Assembly (NCBI RefSeq): GCF_900105185.1
Contig: NZ_FNTJ01000001.1
Coordinates: 3,864,501-3,928,500 of the forward strand
DNA from: Pseudomonas saponiphila
GTDB lineage: Bacteria; Pseudomonadota; Gammaproteobacteria; Pseudomonadales; Pseudomonadaceae
Length of the DNA stretch: 64,000 nucleotides
Reading direction: 5' to 3'
The notes beneath the pieces are model-generated. The model had not been told where the DNA came from, did no database searches, and saw nothing but the letters and a program-made list of their open reading frames with translations. This document shows, piece by piece, positions 41,223 through 49,777 of this stretch. A program made the position numbers and the translations under genes. Position 1 is the first letter of the stretch. The number at the start of each line of letters is the position of its first letter.

Positions 41223-41693
41223 ATGCACAAGTTCCTCATCGCCGGTTGCCTCGCCACCGCTTTGGCCCTGCCAACACTGGCCCAGGCCCGTGAAGTGACC
41301 CTGACCACCCAGCTCAAGCCCTACAGCGGCAATGGCGCTTACCTGGCGATCTACCTCACCGACGCCAGCGGCGCCTACCAGAAGACCCTGTGGGTCGCTG
41401 GCAAGAAAGCCAAGTACTACAAGCACCTGGCGGACTGGGCCCGAGGTGGCGGCGCGGCCGCCGGTCAGTACGACGGCGTCACCGGCGCCAGCGTTGGCAG
41501 CGGTGAGACCCTCAAGGTCAGCGCCGACCTGGCGGACAGCCTGATCGACGCCGGGTACCAAATCCGTATCGACAGCGCCGTGGAAGACCAGCGCGACGTT
41601 CGCGCCGACGTGATCCTGCCCCTGACCCTCAAGGGCAGCGGCCAGCCCGCCAGCGGCGGCACCTATGTGCAGTCCCTGCGCTACGACCTGTAA
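41223..41693 (+). CDS. DUF2271 periplasmic protein with flavinylation motif
   Basis: 156 residues, signal peptide 1-22 (ATALALPTLAQA). The mature protein is a DUF2271 domain. Residues 84-90, DGVTGAS, match the D-x-x-[ST]-G-A-[ST] motif on which ApbE enzymes place FMN. The gene begins the set with the PepSY reductase and apbE, so it probably carries covalent FMN and takes electrons in the periplasm. It is divergent from the two-component system, whose regulator may act in the 235-bp gap. Confidence 0.82.
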   Translation: MHKFLIAGCLATALALPTLAQAREVTLTTQLKPYSGNGAYLAIYLTDASGAYQKTLWVAGKKAKYYKHLADWARGGGAAAGQYDGVTGASVGSGETLKVSADLADSLIDAGYQIRIDSAVEDQRDVRADVILPLTLKGSGQPASGGTYVQSLRYDL

Positions 41694-41719
41694 GCCCCGC
41701 GCCCCGAGGAGGCCCGACC

Positions 41720-43909
41720 ATGTTGCGCTCGTTGCACTCGATCCCCGGACTGCTGGCCGCCCTGCTGGTGATGCTGCTGGCCATCAGCGGCGCGACCCTG
41801 GCGCTGAACCCGGCCCTGGAACACCTGCAGGCGCCACCTGCGACAACTGCAGTCAGCGTGGCGCAGTTGGCCGGGCGCGTGGCCGGCCAGCTCAGCGGGG
41901 TCGAACAGATCCGTCGCACGCCCTCGGGCACGCTGATCGTCTACCACCGGGAAAATGGCCAGACCCTGGCCAGCAGCGTCGATCCACGCACCGGCGCGGT
42001 GCTGGCGCCCTATACGCCCTCGGCCTTCACCCGCTGGGTCAAGGAACTGCACCGCTCGCTGTTTCTCGACACCCCAGGCCAGGTCGTATCGGCCCTGGGT
42101 GCCCTGGCGCTGCTCTTGCTGTCGGCGTCCGGCGCCGTACTGCTGGCCCGCCGCGCCGGCGGCTGGGGCAAGCTGCTGCGGCCCTTGCGCGGCAATTTCA
42201 GCCAGCGCTGGCACGCCGAGGTGGGGCGCCTGACGATCCTTGGCCTGCTGCTGTCGGCCCTGAGCGGGCTGTACTTGTCGGCCGGCACCTTGGGCCTGAT
42301 CGCCGACGACGGGCAGAGCCCGCCTGCGCTGCCGGCCCCGATCAGCGTCGGCCCGGCCTTGCCGGTGGCGAATCTCTCGGCGTTGCAAGGGGTGGAACTG
42401 AAAGATCTGCGCGAGCTGGTCTACCCCGCCCCTGACAACCCGCAGGACCTGTACAGCCTGCACACCCGCAGCGGCGAAGGTTATGTCGATCCGGCCAGCG
42501 GCGCCCTGCTGGCCTTCCAGCCCGAAGGCGCGATGCAGCAGCTCTCCGGGTTCATCTATCAACTGCACACCGGCGAAGGCTTGTGGTGGCTGGGCCTGCT
42601 GCTGGGCGCAAGCGCTCTTGGGGTGCCCCTGATGAGCCTGACCGGCCTGTGGCTGTGGTGGCGCCGGCGTCGCGACGCCGTGGCGATCGACGACAACAGC
42701 CCGGCCGACGCCGCCGACTGCGTGATCCTGGTGGGCAGCGAGAGCAACAGCACCTGGGGCTTTGCCCGGACCCTGCAGCAGGCCCTGGTGTCGGCAGGAC
42801 GCAAGGTCCACAGCGCGCCGATGAACCAGCTGCGCGCTGGCTACCCCAAGGCGCGTCACCTGCTGATTCTGACGTCGACCCACGGCGACGGCGATGCCCC
42901 GGCCTCGGCCAGCGCCTTCCTCGCGCGCCTGCAACAGCAGCCGCTGGCGCCCGACCTGAAGTACGCCGTGCTGGGCTTTGGCGACCGGCAGTTCCCGCGT
43001 TTCTGCGGCTTTGCCGAACAGGTGCAGAACGCCCTGGCCGCTGGCACTGCGCAGTGCCTGCTGCCGCTGGAAACCATCCATTGCCAGTCGCCCCAGGAGT
43101 TCCAGCGCTGGGGCCAGGCCCTGGGACACGCCCTGGGCCTGCCCCTGGACCTGCAGCATCAGGCCCATGCCCTGCCCCGCCACGAGTGGCAACTGGTGGA
43201 ATCGGTGGCGTATGGCGATCAGGTCCAGGCACCCACGCGAATCCTGCGCTTCAAGGCAGCCGACGGCCGCGAGCGGGACCTGCCCGAGTTCCAGGCCGGC
43301 GATCTGGTGGGCATCCAGCCACCCGGCACGACCCGGCCACGCTTCTATTCCCTGGCCAGCAGCAGCGCCGACGGCGTGCTGGAGATCTGCGTGCGCAAGC
43401 ACCCGGGCGGCCTGTGCTCGGGCTTTCTCCACGAGCTACAAGCGGGCGCGCGGATCACCGGGTTCATCCAGCCCAACCCGCAGTTTCGTCCGGCGCAGGG
43501 CGCGCAGCCGGTGATCCTGATTGGCGCCGGCACCGGCATCGGCCCCCTGGCGGGATTCATCCGCGGCAACCGGGCCCGGCAGCCGATGCACCTGTATTGG
43601 GGCGGGCGCCACCCGGCCTCGGATTTTCTCTACGAGCCGGAACTCAAGGGCTATCTCGCCGACCGGCGCCTGACCGCCCTGCGCGCGGCCTTCTCCCAGG
43701 TCCAGGAGCGCGGCTACGTGCAGGACCGGCTGCTGGCCGATGCCCTGGCGCTGCGCCGGCTGGTGGAAAAAGGCGCCCAGGTGCTGGTCTGCGGCAGCCG
43801 CGAAATGGCCAAGGGCGTGATGCTGGCCCTGGACGAAGTGCTGGCACCACTCAACCTCAGCGTACTGACCCTCAAGGCCCAAGGACGTTACCGTGAAGAT
43901 GTCTACTGA
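41720..43909 (+). CDS. PepSY-domain membrane flavodoxin/NADPH reductase
   Basis: 729-residue fusion. Residues 1-~330: PepSY-associated membrane region with four helices (for example LLAALLVMLLAISGATLALN and LLLGASALGVPLMSLTGLWLWW). Residues ~340-480: flavodoxin (ILVGSESNSTWGFARTLQQAL, THGDGDAPASA). Residues ~490-729: FAD/NADPH reductase (RFYSLASSS, GGLCSGFLHEL, IGAGTGIGPLAGFI). It can move electrons from cytosolic NADPH across the membrane, most simply to the DUF2271 protein encoded before it. It overlaps apbE by 17 bp. Confidence 0.88.
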   Translation: MLRSLHSIPGLLAALLVMLLAISGATLALNPALEHLQAPPATTAVSVAQLAGRVAGQLSGVEQIRRTPSGTLIVYHRENGQTLASSVDPRTGAVLAPYTPSAFTRWVKELHRSLFLDTPGQVVSALGALALLLLSASGAVLLARRAGGWGKLLRPLRGNFSQRWHAEVGRLTILGLLLSALSGLYLSAGTLGLIADDGQSPPALPAPISVGPALPVANLSALQGVELKDLRELVYPAPDNPQDLYSLHTRSGEGYVDPASGALLAFQPEGAMQQLSGFIYQLHTGEGLWWLGLLLGASALGVPLMSLTGLWLWWRRRRDAVAIDDNSPADAADCVILVGSESNSTWGFARTLQQALVSAGRKVHSAPMNQLRAGYPKARHLLILTSTHGDGDAPASASAFLARLQQQPLAPDLKYAVLGFGDRQFPRFCGFAEQVQNALAAGTAQCLLPLETIHCQSPQEFQRWGQALGHALGLPLDLQHQAHALPRHEWQLVESVAYGDQVQAPTRILRFKAADGRERDLPEFQAGDLVGIQPPGTTRPRFYSLASSSADGVLEICVRKHPGGLCSGFLHELQAGARITGFIQPNPQFRPAQGAQPVILIGAGTGIGPLAGFIRGNRARQPMHLYWGGRHPASDFLYEPELKGYLADRRLTALRAAFSQVQERGYVQDRLLADALALRRLVEKGAQVLVCGSREMAKGVMLALDEVLAPLNLSVLTLKAQGRYREDVY

Positions 43910-44873
43910 AACCGCCGCACTGCAGCGCTACAGCCTCAACGGCCCGACCATGGGCAGCCGCTACAGCGCGCTGTTCTACGCCGCCCCGGGCTTTGCCACC
44001 CAGGACCTCGACGAACGCCTGGCCCAGGCCGTGGCGCGGGTCGAGCAGCAGATGTCGGGGTGGAACCCCGAGTCCGATCTCAACCGCCTCAACGCTGCGC
44101 CCCGGCATCGCTGGATCAGCGTGCCGCGGGAGCTGATGCAGGTCATCAGCACGGCGCTAAGGGTCAGCGAGCAATCGCGTGGTGCCTTCGAGATTGGCGT
44201 GGGCGATCTGGTCCGTAGCTGGGGCTTTGGCCCCACGCCACGGACCCTGGAACCTGCGGCCTTGGGTGAACTGGGCCGCCAGCATCGCCACTGCGCCGGC
44301 AGCGCCCTGGTGCTAGAACCCAGGCGCCACCGCCTGCGCAAGCGCGGCAAGCTGCGCCTGGACCTCAATGGCATCGCCAAGGGCTTTGGCGTCGATGAAC
44401 TGGCCCGGGCCCTGGAAGCCGCAGGCATCCGCGACTACCTGGTGGGAATCGACGGCGAAATGCGCGCCCGCGGCCGCAAGCCCGGGGGCCAGCCCTGGAG
44501 CGTGGCCGTGGAGAAACCCCTGCGCGGGGAACGCCAGGTCATGGGGGTGATGGAGCTGGAAGACGCCGCCATCGCCACCTCCGGCGACTACCGCCAGTGG
44601 GTGGAGATCGCCGGACAGTCCTACGCTCATACCCTGGACCCGGGCACTGGCGCGCCTCTGCGCAACCGCCTGGCCTCGGTCAGCGTGGTCGCCGGCAGCT
44701 GCATGCTGGCCGATGCCTGGGCCACCGCGCTGCTGGTACTGGGCGAAGTCGAAGGGCCACGGCTGGCCCAGGAGCGCGGCATGGATGCCTTGTTCGTGAT
44801 CCGCGACGCCGGGCAGTTGCGAGAAGTGTCTATTGTGGGTGGGCAGTTGCAGGCCGACATCGAGGCCCGCTGA
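43893..44873 (+). CDS. apbE: FAD:protein FMN transferase, ApbE family
   Basis: 326 residues. Motifs: NGPTMGSRYSALFY, LDLNGIAKGFGVDELARAL, GGD-type glycine region and AHTLDPGTGAPLRN, with metal/FAD ligands in the last part. It attaches FMN to threonine or serine of target proteins. The start is GTG 43893 (AAGGA upstream) or ATG 43899; an in-frame stop at 43866 rules out a longer N-terminus. So it has no signal peptide, unlike most ApbE proteins, while its presumed DUF2271 target has one. Confidence 0.9.
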   Translation: MKMSTETAALQRYSLNGPTMGSRYSALFYAAPGFATQDLDERLAQAVARVEQQMSGWNPESDLNRLNAAPRHRWISVPRELMQVISTALRVSEQSRGAFEIGVGDLVRSWGFGPTPRTLEPAALGELGRQHRHCAGSALVLEPRRHRLRKRGKLRLDLNGIAKGFGVDELARALEAAGIRDYLVGIDGEMRARGRKPGGQPWSVAVEKPLRGERQVMGVMELEDAAIATSGDYRQWVEIAGQSYAHTLDPGTGAPLRNRLASVSVVAGSCMLADAWATALLVLGEVEGPRLAQERGMDALFVIRDAGQLREVSIVGGQLQADIEAR

Positions 44874-44927
44874 AGCCTGGGCCCACCCGAAGAATTGTTC
44901 AACGCTATCCACCTGAGTCCATTGCCG

Positions 44928-45629
44928 ATGAAATTCATGCACCGACACCGCGAACTGCACCGTAACGACCGTATTGGCTGGCTGCGCGCCGCCGTCCTGG
45001 GGGCCAACGATGGCATTGTCTCCACCGCCAGCCTGCTGATCGGCGTGGCCGCGGCCAGCGCCAGCCACGGCACGCTGCTGGTCACCGGCATGGCCGGGCT
45101 GGTGGCGGGGGCCATGTCCATGGCCGCCGGAGAATACGTTTCGGTGCATTCCCAGGCCGACACCGAACAGGCCGACCTGGCCCGGGAACGCGCCGAACTG
45201 GCCAGCGATCACCAGGCCGAACTCAACGAACTGGCGCACATCTACCAGAGCCGCGGCGTCAACCCGGAACTGGCCCGCCAAGTGGCGGTGCAACTGATGG
45301 ACCACGACGCATTGGGGGCTCACGCCCGCGACGAACTGGGCATCAGCGAAGCCCTGGCGGCCAATCCGCTGCAGGCGGCCCTGGCCTCGGCGGCGAGCTT
45401 CGTGGTGGGCGCGGCGCTGCCCCTGGCGGTGACCTTCATCGCCCCGACGCACAGCGTGGTGCCGTGGATTGCCGGCATGTCCCTGGTGTTCCTCGGCGGC
45501 CTGGGGGCGGTGGCGGCCAACGCCGGCGGCGCCCGGGTGATACCAGGCGCCTGGCGCGTGACCCTCTGGGGCGCCCTGGCCATGGGCCTCACCGCCGCCG
45601 TGGGCAGCGTCTTCGGCACTGCGGTCTGA
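44928..45629 (+). CDS. VIT1/CCC1-family iron or manganese transporter
   Basis: 233 residues with five hydrophobic helices. Signature start DRIGWLRAAVLGANDGIVSTASLLIGV and SMAAGEYVSVHSQADTE, with acidic residues in the first helices typical of the family (DUF125). It moves Fe(II) or Mn(II). The central charged region (ERAELASDHQAELNELAHIY) is the cytoplasmic metal-binding loop. Start ATG 44928; ATG 44937 is possible. Confidence 0.85.
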   Translation: MKFMHRHRELHRNDRIGWLRAAVLGANDGIVSTASLLIGVAAASASHGTLLVTGMAGLVAGAMSMAAGEYVSVHSQADTEQADLARERAELASDHQAELNELAHIYQSRGVNPELARQVAVQLMDHDALGAHARDELGISEALAANPLQAALASAASFVVGAALPLAVTFIAPTHSVVPWIAGMSLVFLGGLGAVAANAGGARVIPGAWRVTLWGALAMGLTAAVGSVFGTAV

Positions 45630-45632
45630 CCC

Positions 45633-45689
45633 TAGGCAAACGGGTCCGCAAGTCTTGCATCGCCCATGCGGCCGTCTTCGCTGGCAAGC
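45633..45689. repeat. Left half of a REP unit interrupted by the IS3 element
   Basis: The sequence GGTCCGCAAGTCTTGCATCG and CGTCTTCGCTGGCAAGC is the usual REP spacer and the first part of TTCGCTGGCAAGCCAGCTCCTAC. Its continuation, CAAGCCAGCTCCTAC, is found at 46911. Confidence 0.8.
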
Positions 45690-45728
45690 TGTAGTGGTCC
45701 AGTTTTTTTGGACCACTCTGTAGGAGCA

Positions 45729-46562
45729 TTAGGCCGCCAGCCTTTCAAAAGCGGCGGGCGGCAGATCGTTCGAGGCGCTGTGGCAACGCCGATGGTTGTA
45801 ATGGGCAATGAAATCCATCACATCCTTCTGCGCCTCAAAATGATTCTGGTAGCCATTTTCAGGCGACCAATCGTGTTTCAGTGTCCGGAAATAACGCGCC
45901 ACCACCGCGTTGTCCCAGCAGTTTGCGCGTCGACTCATGCTCTGCACGATCTGCTTTTCAGCCAGGTATTCGACAAAGCGATCCGCGGTGTATTGGCAGC
46001 CCTGGTCCGAGTGGAATACCAGCGCTGAACCAGGCCGACGTATGCCAACAGCCAGCCGTAACGCCTTGAGCGACAGCTCGGCATCGGCGGTCCTGGAAAA
46101 GGCCCAGCCGATGATCCGACGTGAAAACAAATCCATCACGATTGCCAGGTACAGCCAGCTTCCACCGACGCGAATGTAAGTGATGTCTCCGGCCCAAAAC
46201 GTATTGGGTGATGCAGGATTAAAGCGACGATCGAGGACATTGGCTGCGGTATTGCTGGGCTTTCCGGTCCGACGATAGTGAGCGTAACGGGCTCGTCGCC
46301 TGACCAGTCCAAGGTTTTTCATCAGACGGCCCATACGATGGCGCCCAACCGCTACGCCCTGTTTTTTGAGCTCTCTGGCAAATCCCCGGGCGCCCAGGGC
46401 ACCTCGATGCTCCCGGTGCAGTTGCCGAATGGTCTTTTCCAGTCGCCGCTCGACCCCAGGTTCAGACCGAGCCACGGGCTTGGCGTAATAGCTGCTGCGA
46501 GGCACGCCCAGAAGTCGGCAGCAGTGCCGAATGGAGAGCTGTCCTTTCAAACCCTCGATCAT
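45729..46562 (-). CDS. IS3-family transposase OrfB, catalytic Glu replaced
   Basis: 277 residues with the IS3 integrase core: D126 (WAGDITYI), D186 (FHSDQG) and the third-site motif DNAVVARYF. The canonical motif is DNAxxE; here residue 222, exactly 35 after D186, is alanine (GCG where GAG is expected). The enzyme is probably dead. OrfB is normally made as an OrfAB fusion by -1 frameshifting. Confidence 0.88.
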   Translation of the reverse strand: MIEGLKGQLSIRHCCRLLGVPRSSYYAKPVARSEPGVERRLEKTIRQLHREHRGALGARGFARELKKQGVAVGRHRMGRLMKNLGLVRRRARYAHYRRTGKPSNTAANVLDRRFNPASPNTFWAGDITYIRVGGSWLYLAIVMDLFSRRIIGWAFSRTADAELSLKALRLAVGIRRPGSALVFHSDQGCQYTADRFVEYLAEKQIVQSMSRRANCWDNAVVARYFRTLKHDWSPENGYQNHFEAQKDVMDFIAHYNHRRCHSASNDLPPAAFERLAA

Positions 46563-46855
46563 TTGATTCGGCTGAACAGCACCTTCAGATGAGAGGGCAA
46601 TTGCTTTTTTAGGACGCTATTCTCGGCTTCCAGCAAGGCGAGCCTGGCCTGCAGTGAATCAATCAGTTCCTGGTCCTGAGGGCGTGTGGGCAGCAAGGCT
46701 CCTTCATGCTCCTTGCGCCATCTGGCGACCCAGCGTCGCAGGGCTGTAGGTCCAACCCCGGTTTGCTCACATGCCTTAGGCACCGAGTAATTCATTTCCA
46801 CGACCAAGCGAATGGCTTCAGCCTTTTCTTCAGCGCTAACAACCCGAAATCCCAT
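46559..46855 (-). CDS. IS3-family OrfA
   Basis: 98 residues: helix-turn-helix (NYSVPKACEQTGVGPTALRRWVARW) and a leucine zipper (LIDSLQARLALLEAENSVLKKQL). The heptamer A AAA AAG at 46604-46610 (leftward) lies in the zero frame near the end, and the -1 frame is open into OrfB, the classic programmed frameshift site. Confidence 0.88.
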   Translation of the reverse strand: MGFRVVSAEEKAEAIRLVVEMNYSVPKACEQTGVGPTALRRWVARWRKEHEGALLPTRPQDQELIDSLQARLALLEAENSVLKKQLPSHLKVLFSRIK

Positions 46856-46910
46856 GATGCTTCCTTAGGTTGAAACTCCTACAGAGTGGTCCAGGAATAT
46901 TGAGCCACAA

Positions 46911-47110
46911 CAAGCCAGCTCCTACACAGCGTCCCCCCCCCCGTGGGAGCCGGCTTGCCGGCGAACGGGCCCGCGAGCCTTGCATCGCCCGTGCGGCCGT
47001 CTTCGCTGGCAAGCCAGCTCCTACAGAGCACTCCCAATCACCACCCGTAGGAGCCGGCTTGCCGGCGAATGGGCCCGCAGCCTGGCATCGCCCATGCGGG
47101 CGCCTGCGCT
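46911..47110. repeat. REP cluster
   Basis: Right half of the interrupted REP, then two further copies of the GTAGGAGCCGGCTTGCCGGCGAA / TTCGCTGGCAAGCCAGCTCCTAC pair with spacers like those at 38686-38995. The remaining ~230 bp before the next gene contain no gene I can see. Confidence 0.85.
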
Positions 47111-47338
47111 TCTGAGCTGATCCGTAGACGGCGCCTTTTTAACACCCTGAAATAGTAAATCCCGCCACCATCAGACTCGGCCGCAGCCGCAATAAGACAC
47201 CTGAATACGGGCCTTCAGCTCAGTCTTGAGCCTCTCCGGACTAATTCTCAGGCTGCCGGGAAATAAATTCCCCCCACTAATAAGAAACGTCTTACCTGTC
47301 GCTCTTGTTACCATTGCGCACATTTGCGTGAAGCCTTG

Positions 47339-49564
47339 ATGACAGGCAGGTTATTTGTGAAGTTGATCCGTCGTTGCCTACAACACCCTCTTGCGCCCCT
47401 GTGCACCTTGTTCGGCCTGCTGTTGCTGGTGCCGATGGGGGCGCGCCTGGCCCTGGGCTGGTCCCACCCGCTGGGCTATCTCTCGGACCTGGCCAGCGCC
47501 AGCCTGCTGACCCTGCTGCTGTATCGCCGCCGCTGGTGGCTGGCGCTGCCAGTGCTGCTGGTCTGGGCGCTGTTGACCCTGGTCAGTGCCGAACTGGTAA
47601 GCGCCGTGGGGCGCATGCCCAACCTCGCCGACCTGCATTACCTGGTGGACCCACAATTTGTCGGCAACTCCACCGGCGGCGGCCTGACCCACCCCGAGCT
47701 GGGCCTGGCCCTGCTGCTGGGGCTGGTGCTGTGGCTGGTGGTCCAGCGCAGCAGTCGCGGGGTGCGACTCCCGGCCCTGCCACGGGCGCTGTGGGCCCTG
47801 CCGCTGGGGCTGCTGCTGGCCCATGGCACCGCCCAGTATCTGAAGCCCAGCGAAGCCGATCAGTGGCAGCAGTTCAACCTGCCCCACCAGGCACTGGCCA
47901 CCGCCACCGGCCAGGCGCAGATGCGCATCGAAGACTGGCTGCAAGGCGATGTCGCCGACGTGCCGCCGGTGATGACCGGCCTGACCCGGCTGGACCTTGA
48001 AGGCCAACCCCTGCTGCCCAGCGCAGGTCGCGCGCGCAACGTGCTGCTGATCACCCTGGAAGGCATTCCCGGGGCTTATATCCGCACCAACCGCGAGGCC
48101 CTGCACAGCCGCTACCAGGAAGACCTGATGCCCAAGCTCAGCGCCTGGGCCGAGCGCGGCATGAACACTCCGGACTACGTGCTGCACAGCCACCAGACCA
48201 TCCGTGGCCTGTACGCCATGCTCTGCGGCGACTACGACAAGCTCGACAACGGCACCCCCAAGGGCGTCGAGATGCTCACCCAGAGCCAGCGCAACCAGGC
48301 CTGCCTGCCGGCGCAGATGCACAAGTTCGGCTTCGACACCCACTACCTGCAGGGCGCCGGCCTGCGCTTCATGGCCAAGGACAAGATCATGCCGCACATC
48401 GGCTTTGATGCGACCCATGGCCTGGAGTGGTTCAAGAACGACAACTACCTGGAATTCCCCTGGGGCAAGGACGACAAGGCCTTCTTCGAAGGCGCCCTGA
48501 GCTACGTGGATCAGCTGAAGAAGAAAAAACAGCCATGGATGCTCACCCTGCTGACCGTCGGCACCCACCAGCCCTATTCGGCCCCCGAGGACTACCTGGA
48601 GCGCTATGACACGCCCAAGCAGGCGGCGGTCGGCTACCTGGACGACGCCATCGACCAGTTCCTCACAGGCCTGGAGCGCAAGGGTGTGCTCAAGGACACC
48701 CTGGTGATCATCACCTCCGATGAGTCCCACGGCATCGACGGCGTGCGCCTGGCCTCGTCCTGGGGCTTCAACCTGATGCTGGCCCCGGACCAGGCGCTGC
48801 TGCCCCACCTCAAGTCCGGGACCTACGGCCACGTCGACCTCAGCGCCTCGGTGCTCGACTACTTCGGCCTGCCGGTACCCGCCAGCCTCAGTGGCCGTTC
48901 GCTGTTTCGCGATTACGCCCAGGGCCGGGAAATCATGTCCTACACCAACGGCAAGCTGCGCTACCACGATGGCCAGGGCACCTTCACCGAGTGCGACTTC
49001 CAGCAGCGCTGCCGCTACTACTCAAGCGCCGGCTTCATCGCCGACAGCGCCAGCCTGCAGGGCCAGTACGGCGGTCAGCGGGCCCGGCAGATCAGCGCCC
49101 GGGCCACGCACCTGGACCGCAGCCTGCTGCAATCGCCGCTGAACCAGCACTATCAGTTCGGCAGCCCGGCGATCATCCCGCTCAAGGCGCAGATCAACGA
49201 CGACTGGGCCGACAACCTGATCGGTGCCCAGTACCTGGAAATGCCCAAGGGCTCGCAGACCCGGGTGCGCTTCACCGTGCGCTCCGCCGACCCGCAGCAG
49301 AACGCCTACATCCTGCTCAAGGGCAAGGAGCTGGAGCAGGATGTACCCCTGGGCCTGCCGGAAGAAATGCTGGTGACGCCCGACCAGCCGCTGCAGATGG
49401 ACTTCAGCTTCGATAATCCGCAAACCCGCAAGGCCTTCTCCTTCCACCTGCTGGGCTATGGCCTGGGCGCGGTGGAAGTCAGCGATTTCAGCGTGATTAC
49501 CGAGTTGCCAGGGCAGACCGAGAGTGTCGAGCCCGAGGACGACAGCAACGCCCATTCCAGCTGA
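47339..49564 (+). CDS. LTA-synthase-family membrane sulfatase/phosphoglycerol transferase
   Basis: 741 residues. N-terminal part with about five hydrophobic helices (to ~170), then a periplasmic alkaline-phosphatase-like domain: metal glutamate in NVLLITLEGIPGAY, nucleophile threonine in SHQTIRGLYAMLCGDYD, and ITSDESHGIDG for the second metal pair. A C-terminal beta-rich module (~600-741) ends in an acidic tail. Family members transfer phosphoglycerol or phosphoethanolamine, for example to periplasmic glucans; the substrate here is open. The start could also be a GTG ~18 bp downstream. Confidence 0.82.
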   Translation: MTGRLFVKLIRRCLQHPLAPLCTLFGLLLLVPMGARLALGWSHPLGYLSDLASASLLTLLLYRRRWWLALPVLLVWALLTLVSAELVSAVGRMPNLADLHYLVDPQFVGNSTGGGLTHPELGLALLLGLVLWLVVQRSSRGVRLPALPRALWALPLGLLLAHGTAQYLKPSEADQWQQFNLPHQALATATGQAQMRIEDWLQGDVADVPPVMTGLTRLDLEGQPLLPSAGRARNVLLITLEGIPGAYIRTNREALHSRYQEDLMPKLSAWAERGMNTPDYVLHSHQTIRGLYAMLCGDYDKLDNGTPKGVEMLTQSQRNQACLPAQMHKFGFDTHYLQGAGLRFMAKDKIMPHIGFDATHGLEWFKNDNYLEFPWGKDDKAFFEGALSYVDQLKKKKQPWMLTLLTVGTHQPYSAPEDYLERYDTPKQAAVGYLDDAIDQFLTGLERKGVLKDTLVIITSDESHGIDGVRLASSWGFNLMLAPDQALLPHLKSGTYGHVDLSASVLDYFGLPVPASLSGRSLFRDYAQGREIMSYTNGKLRYHDGQGTFTECDFQQRCRYYSSAGFIADSASLQGQYGGQRARQISARATHLDRSLLQSPLNQHYQFGSPAIIPLKAQINDDWADNLIGAQYLEMPKGSQTRVRFTVRSADPQQNAYILLKGKELEQDVPLGLPEEMLVTPDQPLQMDFSFDNPQTRKAFSFHLLGYGLGAVEVSDFSVITELPGQTESVEPEDDSNAHSS

Positions 49565-49777
49565 CTCCTGCCGAGCATCGAGCGGCGCCCTTTCGGGTGA
49601 AGCTCGATGCCCCCCTCTACAAGCCCCGCAAAAAATATTTTCTTGTACATGAAACTTTTTTTGTACAGGAAAAGTCGGACCGTTGATGTCATTTGAACAT
49701 CATTGAGCTATCACGCTGCCTCGTCGAGACACAGCCCTGTGAAGCATTCAGTCAACGGTTTAGGAGCGGTCCTTCCT

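Larger units (their letters stand above)
45690..46910 (-). mobile_element. IS3-family insertion sequence, ~1.22 kb, in a REP
   Basis: Inverted end sequences TGGACCACTCTGTAGGAG (45709-45726) and its complement (46876-46893), with two overlapping transposase frames between. Flanks CAAGC at 45685-45689 and 46911-46915 are a likely 5-bp target duplication; joining them restores a normal REP. The outermost base of each end is uncertain by a few positions. The left end also has an AGTGGTCC/GGACCACT dyad. Confidence 0.82.

Noticed and set aside
12615..46910. The two IS elements as ends of a composite transposon
   Set aside because: They belong to different families (IS21 and IS3), each has its own target duplication, and core genes lie between them.
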